A DNA stretch of 64,000 bases from Chrysemys picta bellii (Eukaryota > Chordata > Testudines > Emydidae): NCBI RefSeq assembly GCF_011386835.1, contig NC_088797.1, positions 41,291,583 through 41,355,582 of the forward strand. The letters are read 5' to 3'. The notes below the pieces were generated by a model. It saw only the letters and a list, made by a program, of their open reading frames with translations, was not told where the DNA came from and ran no database searches. Of the stretch, positions 27,052-38,009 are shown piece by piece. Within the stretch, counting starts at the first letter, position 1, and each line of letters starts with the position of its first letter. The translations under genes and the position numbers were made by a program.

Positions 27052-28144
27052 CAGACCTGCACAACACGCGGCCCGCGTGGGCCCACTATGCAGCCCGCGG
27101 GCAAGCGGTGGGGGGCGGTTTCCGGGTTCACCCCCTGCCCGGGGGCCCGACCTCACAGCCCCACACGCCACACTCTGACTGCCCTGAGCGCGGCTGCTGG
27201 GTTCGCCCTCTGCCGGGGGGGAGGCGACCTCAGGGCGGTCAGAGCGCAGGGGCGAACCCGGCAGCAGCGCTTCTGACTGTCAGGGCGGTCAGAGCGCGGC
27301 GCGCGGGGCTGAGGTCGCCTTACCCCCGCACACGCGTCTCCGTCTCCCGCTCCTCCTGCCTGGCGTCCAGCGTCACTTCCGGGGCTGCTGAGGCGGGAAG
27401 CGCTGGGCACGAGGCAGAGCCGGTAAGTCCGAGCGAGGGGAGAGGGACCTGGCCTGGGCCCGAGCCGCAGCTCATGGGGGCTGGGGTCAGGGGGATGTCC
27501 AGCTCAGAGGGGCTGGGCTCGGAGCTGAGGTCAGGGCGGGGGGGGGATGGGATCAGAGGGGTGTCTGGCTCAGAGGGGCTGGGCTCGGAGCTGGGGGTCA
27601 GGGCTGCTGGGGGATGGGGTCGGGGGGTGCTTAGCTCAGAGGAGCTGGGCTCGGAGCTAGGGGTCAGGGCTGGGGGGGCTGGGGTCAGGGGTGTCAGGCT
27701 CAGAGGGACTGGCGGTCAGGGGGGTGTCCGGCTCAGAGGGGCTGGACTCGGAGCTGGGGGTCAGGGCTGCTGGGGGATGGGGTCGGGGGCTGCTCAGCTC
27801 ACAGGGGCTGGGCTCGGAGCTAGGGGTCAGGGCTGCGGGGGGATGGGGTCGGGGAGGTGTCTGGCTCAGAGGGGCTGTGCTCGGAGCTGGGGGTCAGGGC
27901 TGCTGGGGGAATGGGGTCGAGGGGTGATTAGCTCAGAGGGGCTGGGCTCGGAGTTAGGGGTCAGGGCTGGGGGGGCGGAGTTCGGCGGGGCTGGGTGGCG
28001 CTGGGGGCGGGACCGGGTTCGGCGGGGCTGGGTGGCGCTGGGGGGGGAGGGGGGCCTGTTTCAGCACGGCCGGGGGGTTTCGGCCCTCAGCTATTTTCTT
28101 TGGAGTAATATGGCCCTCGCCGCTTTAAGAGTTGTGCAGGCCTG
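27052..28144. mobile_element. Non-autonomous hAT (1,093 bp) nested in the Gypsy element, with internal minisatellite
   Basis: The terminal inverted repeats are CAGACCTGCACAAC and CAGGCCTGCACAAC, flanked by the perfect 8-bp duplication gcctagaa (27044-27051 and 28145-28152). The Gypsy polymerase sequence is continuous when the element is removed. The interior is very GC- and CpG-rich, including ggcccgcg-type ends common in hAT non-autonomous families. The large open frame covering it translates tandem repeats, not a transposase. Confidence 0.9.
27475..28060. repeat. GC-rich minisatellite inside the nested hAT
   Basis: Tandem and higher-order repeats are built on gctcagaggggctgggctcg-gagctgggggtcagggctgctgggggatgggg, with a basic period near 65-70 bp and local variants. 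G-runs of four to eight on the plus strand give strong G-quadruplex potential. The translated gly/ser-rich repeat has no known domain. Confidence 0.8.
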
Positions 28145-29320
28145 GCCTAGAAGAATAGTTGCAAAACATTACACCGAATGGTATCATCCAGAAAACAGAA
28201 AAACAAACAGATTGGGTTCGCTACTTCGTAACTGTAGAAGGGGGTGGGGGGAAGAAAAGGGACTATGGCTGTGTATGGACCCTAATGAGCTGAACGAAAA
28301 CATAAAAAGAGGACCCTTCCACTTGCCCACAAGAAATGAACTATTGTCCAAGATGGCAGAAGCCAAATTCTTTAGCAAAATTGATGCACTAGCTGGATTT
28401 TGGTAGATCCCCTTGAACACCAAGAGCTCCAAATCTGCTCTTTCAACACACCATTTGGCTTGCTAATTAAAGAGACCTCAAAGCAGCCAGCTTGACCATT
28501 TTTATTTTAAGTATTATTAGTAAACGCATAACAGAAAAGCATATACACACCAATTTTCTTGAGAACCCTCTTTTTAGTCTAACAGCTTGCACGGTTCTTT
28601 CATTTGGTTCTAAGGTTAGCTTACAGCTTGGTACAATTATAGGGCTGCATATAGTTTCACCTTCACTTACATCCTCTGTTTCTACGACAGAAATTTTATT
28701 TTTACCCATAACATCTGTTGTGTACCATCTTAACATAGCTATCCCGCTATCCTAAGCATCTGTTCTTGTTTGTTAGGCCAATACCAAAATACTTATTCCT
28801 TAGTTAACGATTCTTGAGCCAATTGGTAACAGGCTAGCATTTCTCTCTTCTTAACAGGACTCCCAAGGCATTAAGGGGAAGTGTGGCTCAAACACGCTAT
28901 AGGCCTTTTAAAAAACCTGGCTTATAAATCAACATCACCATACGATAAGCCAGATGGTAGAGGGTCTAGCAGGTGTGAACGCATACACTGGTGACACAGT
29001 AATTTGGGGCACCACTGCCACTGAACCTCTGAATCTTCAAGGGACTCTTTCCTAATGAATCAAAAATTAAAGCAATGCAAACATGCCAAGACTTGAGATA
29101 AATGGGGAATTCAAAGGCTGCTAGTCATGTTGAAGTACATTAGTAAATTCATACCTAACTATACAACTTGCATGACTAACCTAACGCATCTCTACCACAA
29201 GATCACCGAGTGAGCATGGGTTCCAGAGTATGAAACAGAGTTCAAAGATTTATATCCCAGTCTGACACGAGCTCCAGTGCTGCAATTTTTTGGCCAATTG
29301 AAAGACATCACATCAGTATC
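28145..29320 (+). pseudogene. Gypsy pol pseudogene, reverse transcriptase part
   Basis: This resumes after the nested hAT. LWLCMDPNELNENIKRGPFH, LPTRNELLSKMAEAKFFSKI and DALAGFWQIPLN match the fingers and palm of Gypsy reverse transcriptases (family form: LCLDP.DLN..I.R...PLPT...V...L..A..FS..D...GFWQI). The portion before the hAT is at about 26980-27043 (VPRALRKSLEQ). About 29265-29310 corresponds to the end of the polymerase domain (RAPVLQFFGQLKDIT). Stops and frameshifts are present, including one right after GFW. Confidence 0.75.
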
Positions 29321-29850
29321 GAAGCTAGCATGGGACATTTGGATGGATCCCAACTTCGGATGGGCAGGCAATGACAGAGGGAGGTGGGGCAGGAGGGATC
29401 GGGGAGCCCACCTCTGCTCACCCCCCTCCAGTCCAGCTGGCATGGGGGGGGGGCAATGGAGGCTCTGGCCAGGGGCCCCCCCAAGATTCCTTGCATGCAC
29501 CCAGCTCCGAGAGGAGATGCAACTCTCCAGCATGCATGGCTCCTGGCACCCATCCGTGTCACACCACCTCATGCCGGGCCCAGCTCTCCAAGGTGGCAGG
29601 CCTACACTTTTTGATGATCGGCGCTGCTGGGGAGGCCGGCTGCCCTCCTGCTGCTGCGGCATGTCCGTCAGGCACTCTGTTGCTGTCGGACTAGGGGTAT
29701 GTGCACCCGGTGTGTGGCATCCTCCAGGTCTGGACAGGGCTAGTGCTGGGGCCAGAGCAGAACCTGGACTGTGGGGATGGGCCGGGATGCTAAGTGGGTG
29801 GCCAAGGCCCACTCATAGCTACGCCCCGCATCATACTCCCCCCTCAAGAT
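29320..29850. mobile_element. Unclassified GC-rich insertion in Gypsy RT-RNase H region
   Basis: The Gypsy reading breaks off after LKDITS...and resumes at the DAS-type RNase H start near 29850. The interval between is GC-rich and unrelated to pol. Open frames occur on both strands without domain motifs. I could not find matching termini or a target duplication, so its ends are approximate and its type is unknown. Confidence 0.45.
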
Positions 29851-31300
29851 GCTTCAAAATGAGCAATGGGAATAGTACTATTACAATGTCATAGAACTGA
29901 TGGGTTGCCAGTCTCATATACATCTAGGTTATGAGTGCCACAGAGAAGATGTGCCCACAAATTGAAAAAGAGACACTTTGTCTTGCATATGGATTACAAG
30001 ATTTCATGACTTTCTCTATGGTCATATCTTCAGAGCAGAAACTGATCACAAACCACGGACTGCAATAAACAAAAAGGAACATTAAGTAACACCACCAAGT
30101 AAACAGTGATTACTTTTGAAAATACAGAAGTCTGATGTGGTCCTGGAGATCCAACCTGGATGCCACTTTGGTAATGGCAGACACTCACGAGACCATATGC
30201 TCCATCTGTCAGAACACAGCCAGATAACTTGGAATAAGCAGTAAACATACATGTAAAAATGAAAAAAAAAAGACACCTGCTGTATCTCCAGGCATATGGG
30301 ATGAATTGGAGACAGAAACAGCAGGAGGGGGAAATAAATGCTTCCCACCTGCATATTCCCACTATACAAACAAGCTCTCAGTGAGCTCAGCTCTTGAAGA
30401 GGACACCGGGAAGAAAAATATTAGTATGAATAAATGAAAGGCACATGGGAATAACCACATAAAAAGGAGAGCCAGGGAAGTTGTATGCTGACCACAGATA
30501 AATAGTGACGTCAAAGACATGGTGAGCAGGTGTGGAATGTGTCAGATGTACAGATATTCCCTGCAGAAAGAACCAATGATACTGTACAAAAAACTCAGAA
30601 TTCCATGGGATGAAGTTGGAGTTGACATGTTCTGCATGGGAAGACATGAGCACCTGGTTATAAAGTGACTACTTTACCAATTCCCCAGAAATAATCACAC
30701 TTGAAGATACCACAACTCTTCAGTTGTAAGGCACATTAAATCTGTATTAGCATGTCATGGATTTCCAAGAACAATAATAACGGACAACGGACCATAGTTC
30801 AGGACTAGAGAATTACTGGATTTTGCTAAAATGTCTGGCTTTCATCATGAGACACACCTAGTCCCAGGTATCCAAGACAATACCTGAGTGCAAAGTACAT
30901 ACAGAAAAAAAACTTGATTAAAAAAGCAGTGGCTGAAAGAGAAGATCCACATTTAGCACTACTCAGCTATAGAGCTACACCACTGCAATGTGGGAAATCG
31001 CCTGCTGAAGTCCTCTACAACAGATGACATGCAAGTATTCAATTACCAGATAGTAAACAAAACGAAAGGATGACTAAGGAATCTGTGATAGTGAGGAAAA
31101 CACAGGGAAAATACAATCAGACAAAATATTATATTCAAGGAGTAAAACCTCTTCCACAATTAAAAAAAAAAGACTTGGTAAGATTATGGCAAGATGGGCA
31201 CTGGCCAGTCAAAGCTGCAGTGATCAAAGAAGAGTCACCTCACTAATAGTCTGATCACAGATGAAGGCAAAATCTTACGATGCAATCATAAACATATGCA
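29850..31300 (+). pseudogene. Gypsy pol pseudogene, RNase H and integrase part
   Basis: About 29850-30150 carries RNase H features in broken frames: GIVLLQCH, then FHDFLYGHIFRAETDHKP, the typical Gypsy sequence around the last acidic residues. About 30740-31300 carries integrase core sequence: RHIKSVLACHGFPRTIITDN followed by GP, then LSYRATPLQCGKSPAEVLYN. After that comes the C-terminal RMTKES...QGVKPLPQLKKK region. The order agrees with an RT-RNaseH-IN layout. No frame is intact. Confidence 0.7.
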
Positions 31301-31468
31301 ATCAAACAACTTGACAACTTGGCCAAGACAAGTGAAATGAGAGCAGGCGTACAGGCTGAAAACAATTCACAGATTGACCCTGTTATTGACCACGAGATTG
31401 AGCAGTCTGTTACGGACGAAGATTTAACTAAATTTGCAATACAGCGGATCGGGAAGATTGCTGAGAAA

Positions 31469-31790
31469 GCTGTAAGTCTACCTAAGTTATGCTATTTTTC
31501 AGTTATGTAAGTTACGTAACTGAAGTAAACGTAACTTAGGTAGACTTACAGCGGATATCTACACCGTATGTGTTGATGGGAGACACTCTCCTGCCACCTT
31601 ACCATCCACCTCTCAGGAAGGTGGAGTGCAGACATCAATGGGACAGTGCTCGGTCATAGACTTAGCTTGTCTTCACCAGACCTGCTAAATCGATACCACT
31701 GCATCGATCGCAGTGGTGATAACTCATCAATATTATTGACATCCTGTAGTGACCATTTTCCCTGAACATATCTTATGTTCATGAAAGAAT
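31469..31790. mobile_element. MITE-like remnant with perfect 21-bp inverted repeat
   Basis: Positions 31469-31489 and 31532-31552 are exact reverse complements (core taagtctacctaagtta) around a 42-bp loop that itself contains cagttatgtaagttacgtaactg, another short palindrome. The sequence downstream (ggatatctacaccg, then about 31690-31730 with paired gcatcgatcgcag/atcgatacc) resembles internal parts of Harbinger-type MITEs. It marks the point where Gypsy sequence ends. Outer limits are uncertain. Confidence 0.5.
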
Positions 31791-32837
31791 ATAGCAAAAA
31801 TGTATTTCAAGTAGTAAAGCAGAATGGGAATCAAGCCATTCCTTCTTGGAAAACTACAGAGCACTCAGCTATTTTCAACTTCTCTCTCATCCTAACTGTA
31901 TTTTAACAACGATACATCCAGTTGTCTAACATCCTTCACTCAGTAGAAAAGTTGCAGCAGACGATGCAAACAGCAACATTTTCTGTAAAGACTTGTAAGG
32001 CATTTGGTCTCATGGCACCACAGGTCAATCAGGAAAAGTAATACTCCCTTGGCTATTTAAAATGTGTTTCTGGTTGTCTTTGGGGGGGGAGCTTATTTTT
32101 CTGCCTTTGCTTCTTGTTTATTTCTTACAGGAGAAGCAAATCATATATGATATTTCCAGATTGTGGAAAATTGCAATATAAAAATCAATTTACAAGAAAG
32201 CAGAATATTGGATGAGCAAAGCCTGACAGATGCTATTGTATTAAAAAGATGATAACTCACAGAGACATTATGCCCAGGTAGGGGGAAAAAAAGGTAAGGT
32301 AAGACTCAAAGTAGAGTAATCTGGTAACTTTAGAAAATGACTGTGTTGTATACAATTCTCCTGAAGCCTTGCACCATCAAGGAGTAGACCATTGATGAAC
32401 ATTTCAGAAAAAATATAGCAAAAACCAGAATAACATACTGTAAATCTACTATACTGTAAATGTGCATAAAAACTTATTTTTAAAATAAAAGCAATTAATT
32501 TCACTTATGTTCGCAGTAAATCATATGCTTGCTATGCAGCCCAGTCAAAGTTTGCAATATAAATATTTTCACACATTATTCATTCTGCAATTATAAACAG
32601 CCATAAACAGATTTACATAATTACCTAGTGTACAAGTTACATATACAGATACAAACGTTGAGTTAGTCAAAATACCACAGTGAAATAATCAGACGGCTTT
32701 TAACTCAGTAAGCATTGAATTATATAAGTTAGTTATAAAAGAAATGAAAAACGACAGTCAAGAAGGCAAGGTTTGTGTTCAGATTTGATGTCGTACAGCA
32801 CAGTGCAAATGAGGAGTACAGGAAAGCCTTGTCTACA
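31791..32837. other. AT-rich intronic sequence, nothing recognised
   Basis: No exon or element end was seen. Confidence 0.35.
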
Positions 32838-34052
32838 TTAGAAAGGGTTTTATGGTATAGCTATGCCACTCGGAACAGGGACTTGAACCTAGGTCTCCCA
32901 CATCCCAGGTGAGAGAGAGTCTCAGGCTTTTTCATGAGAAATTTCAAAATGTCTCAGTTTTGTTCCAGTGTGGAATGAACAAAAATGTAAAAAAAATCCT
33001 TAACAAGGTCTCACACCACAGTCTCTTAAGCAAAATAAGGAGTCATGAGATAAGAGGGAAGGTTTTCCCATGGATTAGTAAATTTTTAAAAGATATGAAA
33101 CAAAGGGTAGAATAAGTCATCAGTTTTTACAATGGAAAGAGGTGAATAGCAGAGTCCCGCAAGGGTCTGTGCTAGGATTAGTGCTGTTCAACATATTCAT
33201 AAATGATCTGGAAAAAAGGGTTAAGAGTAAGGTGGCAAAATTTGCAGATGATAATAAATTACTCAGTCCAATTAAGTTCAAAGCTGACTGCAAAGAGTTG
33301 CAAAGGGATCTCAAGAAACTGGGTGACTGGGCAACAAAATGGCAGATGAAATCCAACGTTGATAAGTGCAAAGTAATGCATATTGGAAAACATAATCCCA
33401 ACTATGTATGCAAAATGATGGAGTCTAAATTAGAAAGGACTCTTGGAGTCAGTGAAGACAGTCTCTGAAAACATCTGCTCAGTGTGCAGTGGTCAGGAAC
33501 TACTGCGGGAAGGGATAGATAAAAATTCAGAAAATATCCTAATGCCACTATATAAATCCATGGTACAGCCACGCCTAGAATACTCCATGCAGTTCTGGTT
33601 GCTCCATCTCAAAAAAAATAAAAAAAAATCAGAAATGGAAGAGGTACAGAAAAGGGCAAAAAAAAAAATGATGAGGGGTATGGAACAGCTTCCATATAAG
33701 GAGACATTAAAAGATAGACTGTTCAGTTTAGAAGAGACACAACAAAGGGGGTATAAGATAGAGGTCTGTAACATCATGAAAGCTGTAGAAAAAGTCAATA
33801 GGGATGTGTTATTTATCCCCTTCACATAACACAAGAGCTAGGGGTGATATTAACAGGAAGCATATTTAAAACAAACACAAGGAAGTAGTTCGGCACACAA
33901 CACACAGTTTACCTGGGCAACTCATTGCTAAGGGATGTTGTTAATGCCAAAAGTATAACTGGGTTCAAAAATAATTAGGTAAGTTCCTGGAGGATAGGTC
34001 CATCAATGGCTATTATCCAATATGGGCAGGGATGCAACACCATGACCTGGGA
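32838..34052 (+). mobile_element. CR1/L3-like LINE, upstream part (interrupted)
   Basis: About 32870-32920 contains a minus-strand tRNA-like block (complement of ggacttgaaccta, a B box), probably a small SINE piece. From about 33000 the plus strand encodes LINE reverse transcriptase. Motifs include SRVPQGSVLGLVLFNIFIND, AKFADDNKLL (the FADD catalytic box is kept as FADD), WQMKSNVDKCKVMHIG and later VQPRLEYSMQFW and VQKRAKKKM. Frameshifts split it into open pieces at 33142-33468 and 33443-33829. It is interrupted at 34052 by a Penelope-like element and continues at 35569. Confidence 0.75.
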
Positions 34053-35556
34053 AAAACAACAAGGAGTCTGGTGGCACCTTAAAGACTAACAGATTTATTT
34101 GGGCATAAGCTTTCATGAGTAAAAACCTCACTTCTTCGGATGCATAGAGTGAAAGCTACAGATGCAGGCATTATATACTGACACATGGAGAGCAGGGAGT
34201 TACTTCACAAGTGGAGAACCAGTGTTGACAGGGCCAATTCAATCAGGGTGGATGTAGTCCACTCCCAATAATAGATGAGGAGGTGTCAATTCCAGGAGAG
34301 GAAAAGCTGCTTCTGTAGTGAGCCAGCCACTCCCAGTCCCTATTCAAGCCCAGATTAATGGTGTTGAATTTGCAAATGAATTTTAGTTCTGCTGTTTCTC
34401 TTTGAAGTCTGTTTCTGAAGTTTTTTTGTTCAATGACAGTGACTTTTAAATCTGTAATAGAATGACCAGGGAGATTGAAGTGTTCACTTACTGGCTTGTG
34501 TATGTTACCATTCCTGATGTCCGATTTGTGTCCATTTATTCTTTTGCGGAGGGACTGTCCGGTTTGGCCAATGTACATGGCAGAGGGGCATTGCTGGCAC
34601 ATGATGGCATATATGACAAGGACAATAACAGAACACCACTGGCCATCACATACAGCCCCCAGCTAAAACCTCTCCAGCGCATTATCCACGATCTACAACC
34701 TATCCTGGAAAATGATCCCTCACTCTCACAGACCTTGGGAGGCAGGCCTGTCCTCGCTTACAGACAACCCCCCAACCTGAAGCAAATACTCACCAGCAAC
34801 TACACACCACACCACAGAAACACCAACCCAGGAACCTATCCCTGTAGCAAACCTCGTTGCCTACTCTGTCCCCATATCTACTCTGGCAACAGCATCAGAG
34901 GACCCAACCACATCAGCCACACCATCAGGGGCTCATTCACCTGCACATCCACTAATGTCATATATGCCATCATGTGCCAGCAATGCCCCTCTGCCATGTA
35001 CATTGGCCAAACCGGACAGTCCCTCCGCAAAAGAATAAATGGACACAAATCGGACATCAGGAATGGTAACATACACAAGCCAGTAAGTGAACACTTCAAT
35101 CTCCCTGGTCATTCTATTACAGATTTAAAAGTCACTGTCATTGAACAAAAAAACTTCAGAAACAGACTTCAAAGAGAAACAGCAGAACTAAAATTCATTT
35201 GCAAATTCAACACCATTAATCTGGGCTTGAATAGGGATTGGGAGTGGCTGGCTCACTACAGAAGCAGCTTTTCCTCTCCTGGAATTGACACCTCCTCATC
35301 TATTAATGGGGCGTGGACTACATCCACCCTGATTAAATTGGCCCTGTCAACACTGGTTCTCCACTTGTGAAGTAACTCCCTGCTCTCCATGTGTCAGTAT
35401 ATAATGCCTGCATCTGTAGCTTTCACTCTATGCATCCGAAGAAGTGAGGTTTTTACTCACGAAAGCTTATGCCCAAATAAATCTGTTAGTCTTTAAGGTG
35501 CCACCAGACTCCTTGTTGTTTTTGTAGATACAGACTAACACGGCTACCCCCTGATA
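34053..35556 (+). mobile_element. Penelope-like element, fold-back copy with 12-bp target-site duplication
   Basis: The insert is flanked by catgacctggga at 34041-34052 and 35557-35568. It has two parts. 34053-34617 is an almost exact inverted copy of about 34957-35521, and 34618-35556 is a 5'-truncated sense copy. The two arms differ at only a few positions that I could see. Inverted partial copies attached to the front of a truncated copy are a known habit of Penelope-like elements (pseudo-LTR structures). The host is a LINE, whose sequence joins cleanly when the insert is removed. Confidence 0.85.
34618..35370 (+). pseudogene. Penelope-like polyprotein C-terminus: linker plus GIY-YIG endonuclease
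   Basis: About 250 codons are open without a stop. N-terminal sequence (PLAITYSPQLKPLQRIIHDL, SLSQTLGGRPVLAYRQPPNL) matches the end of a Penelope reverse transcriptase. The linker CSKPRCLLCPHI is the Cys-rich, zinc-finger-like motif of this family. The endonuclease has NVIYAIMC and AMYIGQTGQSLRKRINGH (the GIY-YIG core with its arginine), then RLQRETAELKFICKFN and LGLN near the end. The domain nicks DNA to prime reverse transcription. An ATG at 34462 in the inverted arm extends the frame but is an artefact of the fold-back. The element is 5'-truncated and lacks the polymerase core, so it is not autonomous. Confidence 0.85.
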
Positions 35557-35568
35557 CATGACCTGGGA

Positions 35569-35747
35569 GTCTTTAAACCTCTGACTGCTGGAAGCTGGGA
35601 CTGGACGACAGGGGATGATCACTCAATAATTGCCCTGTTCTGTTCATTCCCTTTTTAGCATCTAGCATTGGCTACTGTCAGAAGACAAGATACTGGGCTA
35701 GATGGACCATTGGTCTTACCCATTCTGGCCATTCCTATGTTCTTACA
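35569..35747 (+). mobile_element. CR1/L3-like LINE, 3' end after the Penelope insertion
   Basis: The sequence continues the LINE interrupted at 34052 and ends with gggctagatggaccattgg followed by cattcctatgttctta, the conserved 3' end of CR1/L3-type LINEs. Confidence 0.8.
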
Positions 35748-37678
35748 TCAAAAACTTCAATTTTTTCATTAAACTGAATTCTTGTTTTCTGGCCAGCCCG
35801 AACATCTGTATTAGGGCTTTTGCCTGCATAGCTACATAATTTATGGGTTTGATTTTCTTCACATTCCTAACCAACATGGCTATGCTGGCAAATTTCTGGA
35901 CCATAAAACAGCTGAACAGAATGATATATTATGTTATATGTATCATATTAAATTAATTATACTGTCAGAAAGTATGATCTCAGAGACCTCCAGGGGTATG
36001 AATCACATAACTGGAATGCTAATATAAATGGATACCAGTTGCCTATGAATGAAAAAATAGAAACAGAGGGGATGCCTTTTATATTTGAACATATACAATA
36101 AGCAACAGAAATTGTCATCATGATGCCAGTGCAAACAAGACATTATGAATAATATACAAATGAAGAAATCTAAGGATATTGTAAAGTCAGTGTCTGTATT
36201 AAAAGTTGTCAACCTTAGAAACTTGCCAACTTTTCCAAAATAGACAAATTCAACTCTGCATTTTCAGTGTTCCATATACAGCTCTACACTTGCTATAAAG
36301 AATATCTAGGGAATACTGCAATTGCTGAGGTAAGGGTATTTAGTTTTTTTGAGGAAATTGGCAAATTTTTAAGGGCGAGCATAGTAAATGCATGATCAAG
36401 GGGAAGGTCTGAATAAACCACTGCTCAGTGAAATGAGATGGATGGTCACAACAAGACTGGGTGCTCGCAGGTACCTCAATTAGCTAGGCCTTTTGGGGGG
36501 GAAATATACAGTAAAGCTAAGCACGTGTGGGTTTTTTTGTAATCTCATGATGGATAATTTTAACAAAAATAGAAAATGAAGTAAAAGGGAAGAGCATTTT
36601 ATATTTGCTGAATGATTGGGACAAATTAATTCAGAATATTTTCTTTTCAAGATTAAACAAAATATCAGTTTAGCTTTTTATAAAACCACTTCAATTCTTC
36701 TGTACTTCATTCCAGAAAGGACCAGAAATCAAAATACCAAAATGCTGTGAGAACAGCTATTCTCAGAGAGTTAAATCCAGAGATATCTAGAATGCCCACT
36801 GAATTCAATGAGTATTGCGGATACTCAGCACCTTGGCATGTTATTTCCAAACTGGAAGAAGCCAGGAAGTACTGGAAACCTCATGAGAAAGGCAGTTGTT
36901 AGTCACAATGAAATTTCTATCCCAGTTAAATCTAAATATCTGAACCAAACTGCGAAACCTGTGGATGCTTCCCTATCAGGCATGATACCACCATATGCAA
37001 AACACAGTAAGAAACCTAGTGGCCAGTGACCCCAAATAAACTGAATTTAACATATGAAAAAGGGATAACATCAAAAGCAACTAAACAAAGGCCAACTAAG
37101 AAAAGCAACTATTCCAAAACTTAAGACCTGAATTCACAATCCTTACTCAGGGAAAATGCTCATTAATTCATTTCTACAATAGGATTTTTGCCACGGGGAA
37201 CAGCATGGATGAGCTTATAATAGGTAAAAAATCATGAGTGGATGTGCTAGAGGCTATTTTTAAATTGTACTTTACATAAAAGGAAAGAGTAGTAAATGCA
37301 AAACAATATTCTTCTGAGGATCAGGATTCCCTTTTACTGTAAGAGACAGACTTTTTATTGATTTATACTCAAATAAAAATGTGCTTTAGTTCAGCAAAAT
37401 GTACTATTTAAAAAAAGGAAAAGCTGAGGTTTTATTTTCATAAACACATCAAAAATTATCTAAATACTAACATGATGAATTTAACAAAATTAAACATTTT
37501 ATGATAATAGAAAAACTACTGTTTCCTATCAATCTGACAGACCAAAATTTCTACAGATAGTGTGTGAGAACTTAATTTGTGCATTCACAAAGTTGAAAAA
37601 TGACCAAAAGCAAGAGAGACTGCATAGAATAGTTACAACAAGACTGAAGATAGTAAAAGTAAAAAATTCATTACTAAT
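35748..37678. other. AT-rich intronic sequence, nothing certain
   Basis: About 36790-36835 (ctgaattcaatgagtattgc...tactcagcacctt) resembles half of the short palindromic repeat seen at 12852-12924. Otherwise no exon or element was recognised. Confidence 0.35.
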
Positions 37679-37790
37679 TATTAATTATTATTATTATTTG
37701 TATTACCATACCACCTGGGAGTGCCAGTTATGTTCCAGGACCCATTTGTGCAAGGCGATGTACAAACAAAGACCAAAAAGATATTACCTG
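37679..37790 (-). repeat. SINE/LINE-tail fragment
   Basis: On the minus strand it reads tttgtacatcgccttgcaca and ends with an att-trinucleotide tail (ttattattatt...). This is the same tail type as the SINE at 20118-20390, in the opposite orientation. Confidence 0.65.
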
Positions 37791-38009
37791 CTCTAAAGAG
37801 CATGTTAAGACTGGATTCTGATTCAGGAAATATTATTGTCCTACTAACCAGAGTCAGTAAACTTCACTTCAGCAATGAGAGATGCTTTTTTCTTATCAAA
37901 AGAAACTGAGATTTTATACTATGTCCTTCATAGTGAACCTGGATCTGTCTTCAGGTGGCATTAGACAAAAAACTGTCAAGGCCTAATGACTGAGGAGATA
38001 TTTGAGCCA

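Larger units (their letters stand above)
25400..31468 (+). mobile_element. Decayed Ty3/Gypsy retrotransposon with nested insertions
   Basis: Gag and pol fragments appear in the expected order: capsid-like Gag (about 25752-26340), a zinc-knuckle region (about 26400-26480), reverse transcriptase (about 26980-27040 and 28150-29310), RNase H (about 29850-30150) and integrase (about 30720-31300). The reverse transcriptase is split by a hAT (27052-28144) and by a GC-rich insert (about 29320-29850). Frameshifts and stops are frequent throughout. Possible 5' LTR or leader sequence lies before 25750, but I found no matching pair of LTRs, so both outer limits are approximate. Confidence 0.7.

Noticed and set aside
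27015..28406. 463-codon open frame, the longest in the window, as a novel glycine/serine-rich protein gene
   Set aside because: It starts in decayed Gypsy pol, crosses a whole hAT element with 8-bp duplication and its minisatellite, and ends in Gypsy reverse transcriptase. Its openness follows from GC-rich repeats.
29192..29894. Two opposed open frames of about 205 codons as genes
   Set aside because: They lie in an unclassified GC-rich insert, overlap almost completely on opposite strands and show no motif.
32870..32920. tRNA gene on the minus strand
   Set aside because: Only a B-box-like block is recognisable, without a complete tRNA structure; better explained as a SINE remnant.
34462..35370. 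302-codon open frame as an intact Penelope gene
   Set aside because: The first 50 or so codons read the inverted arm in antisense. Only the part from about 34618 is genuine coding sequence, and the polymerase core is missing.
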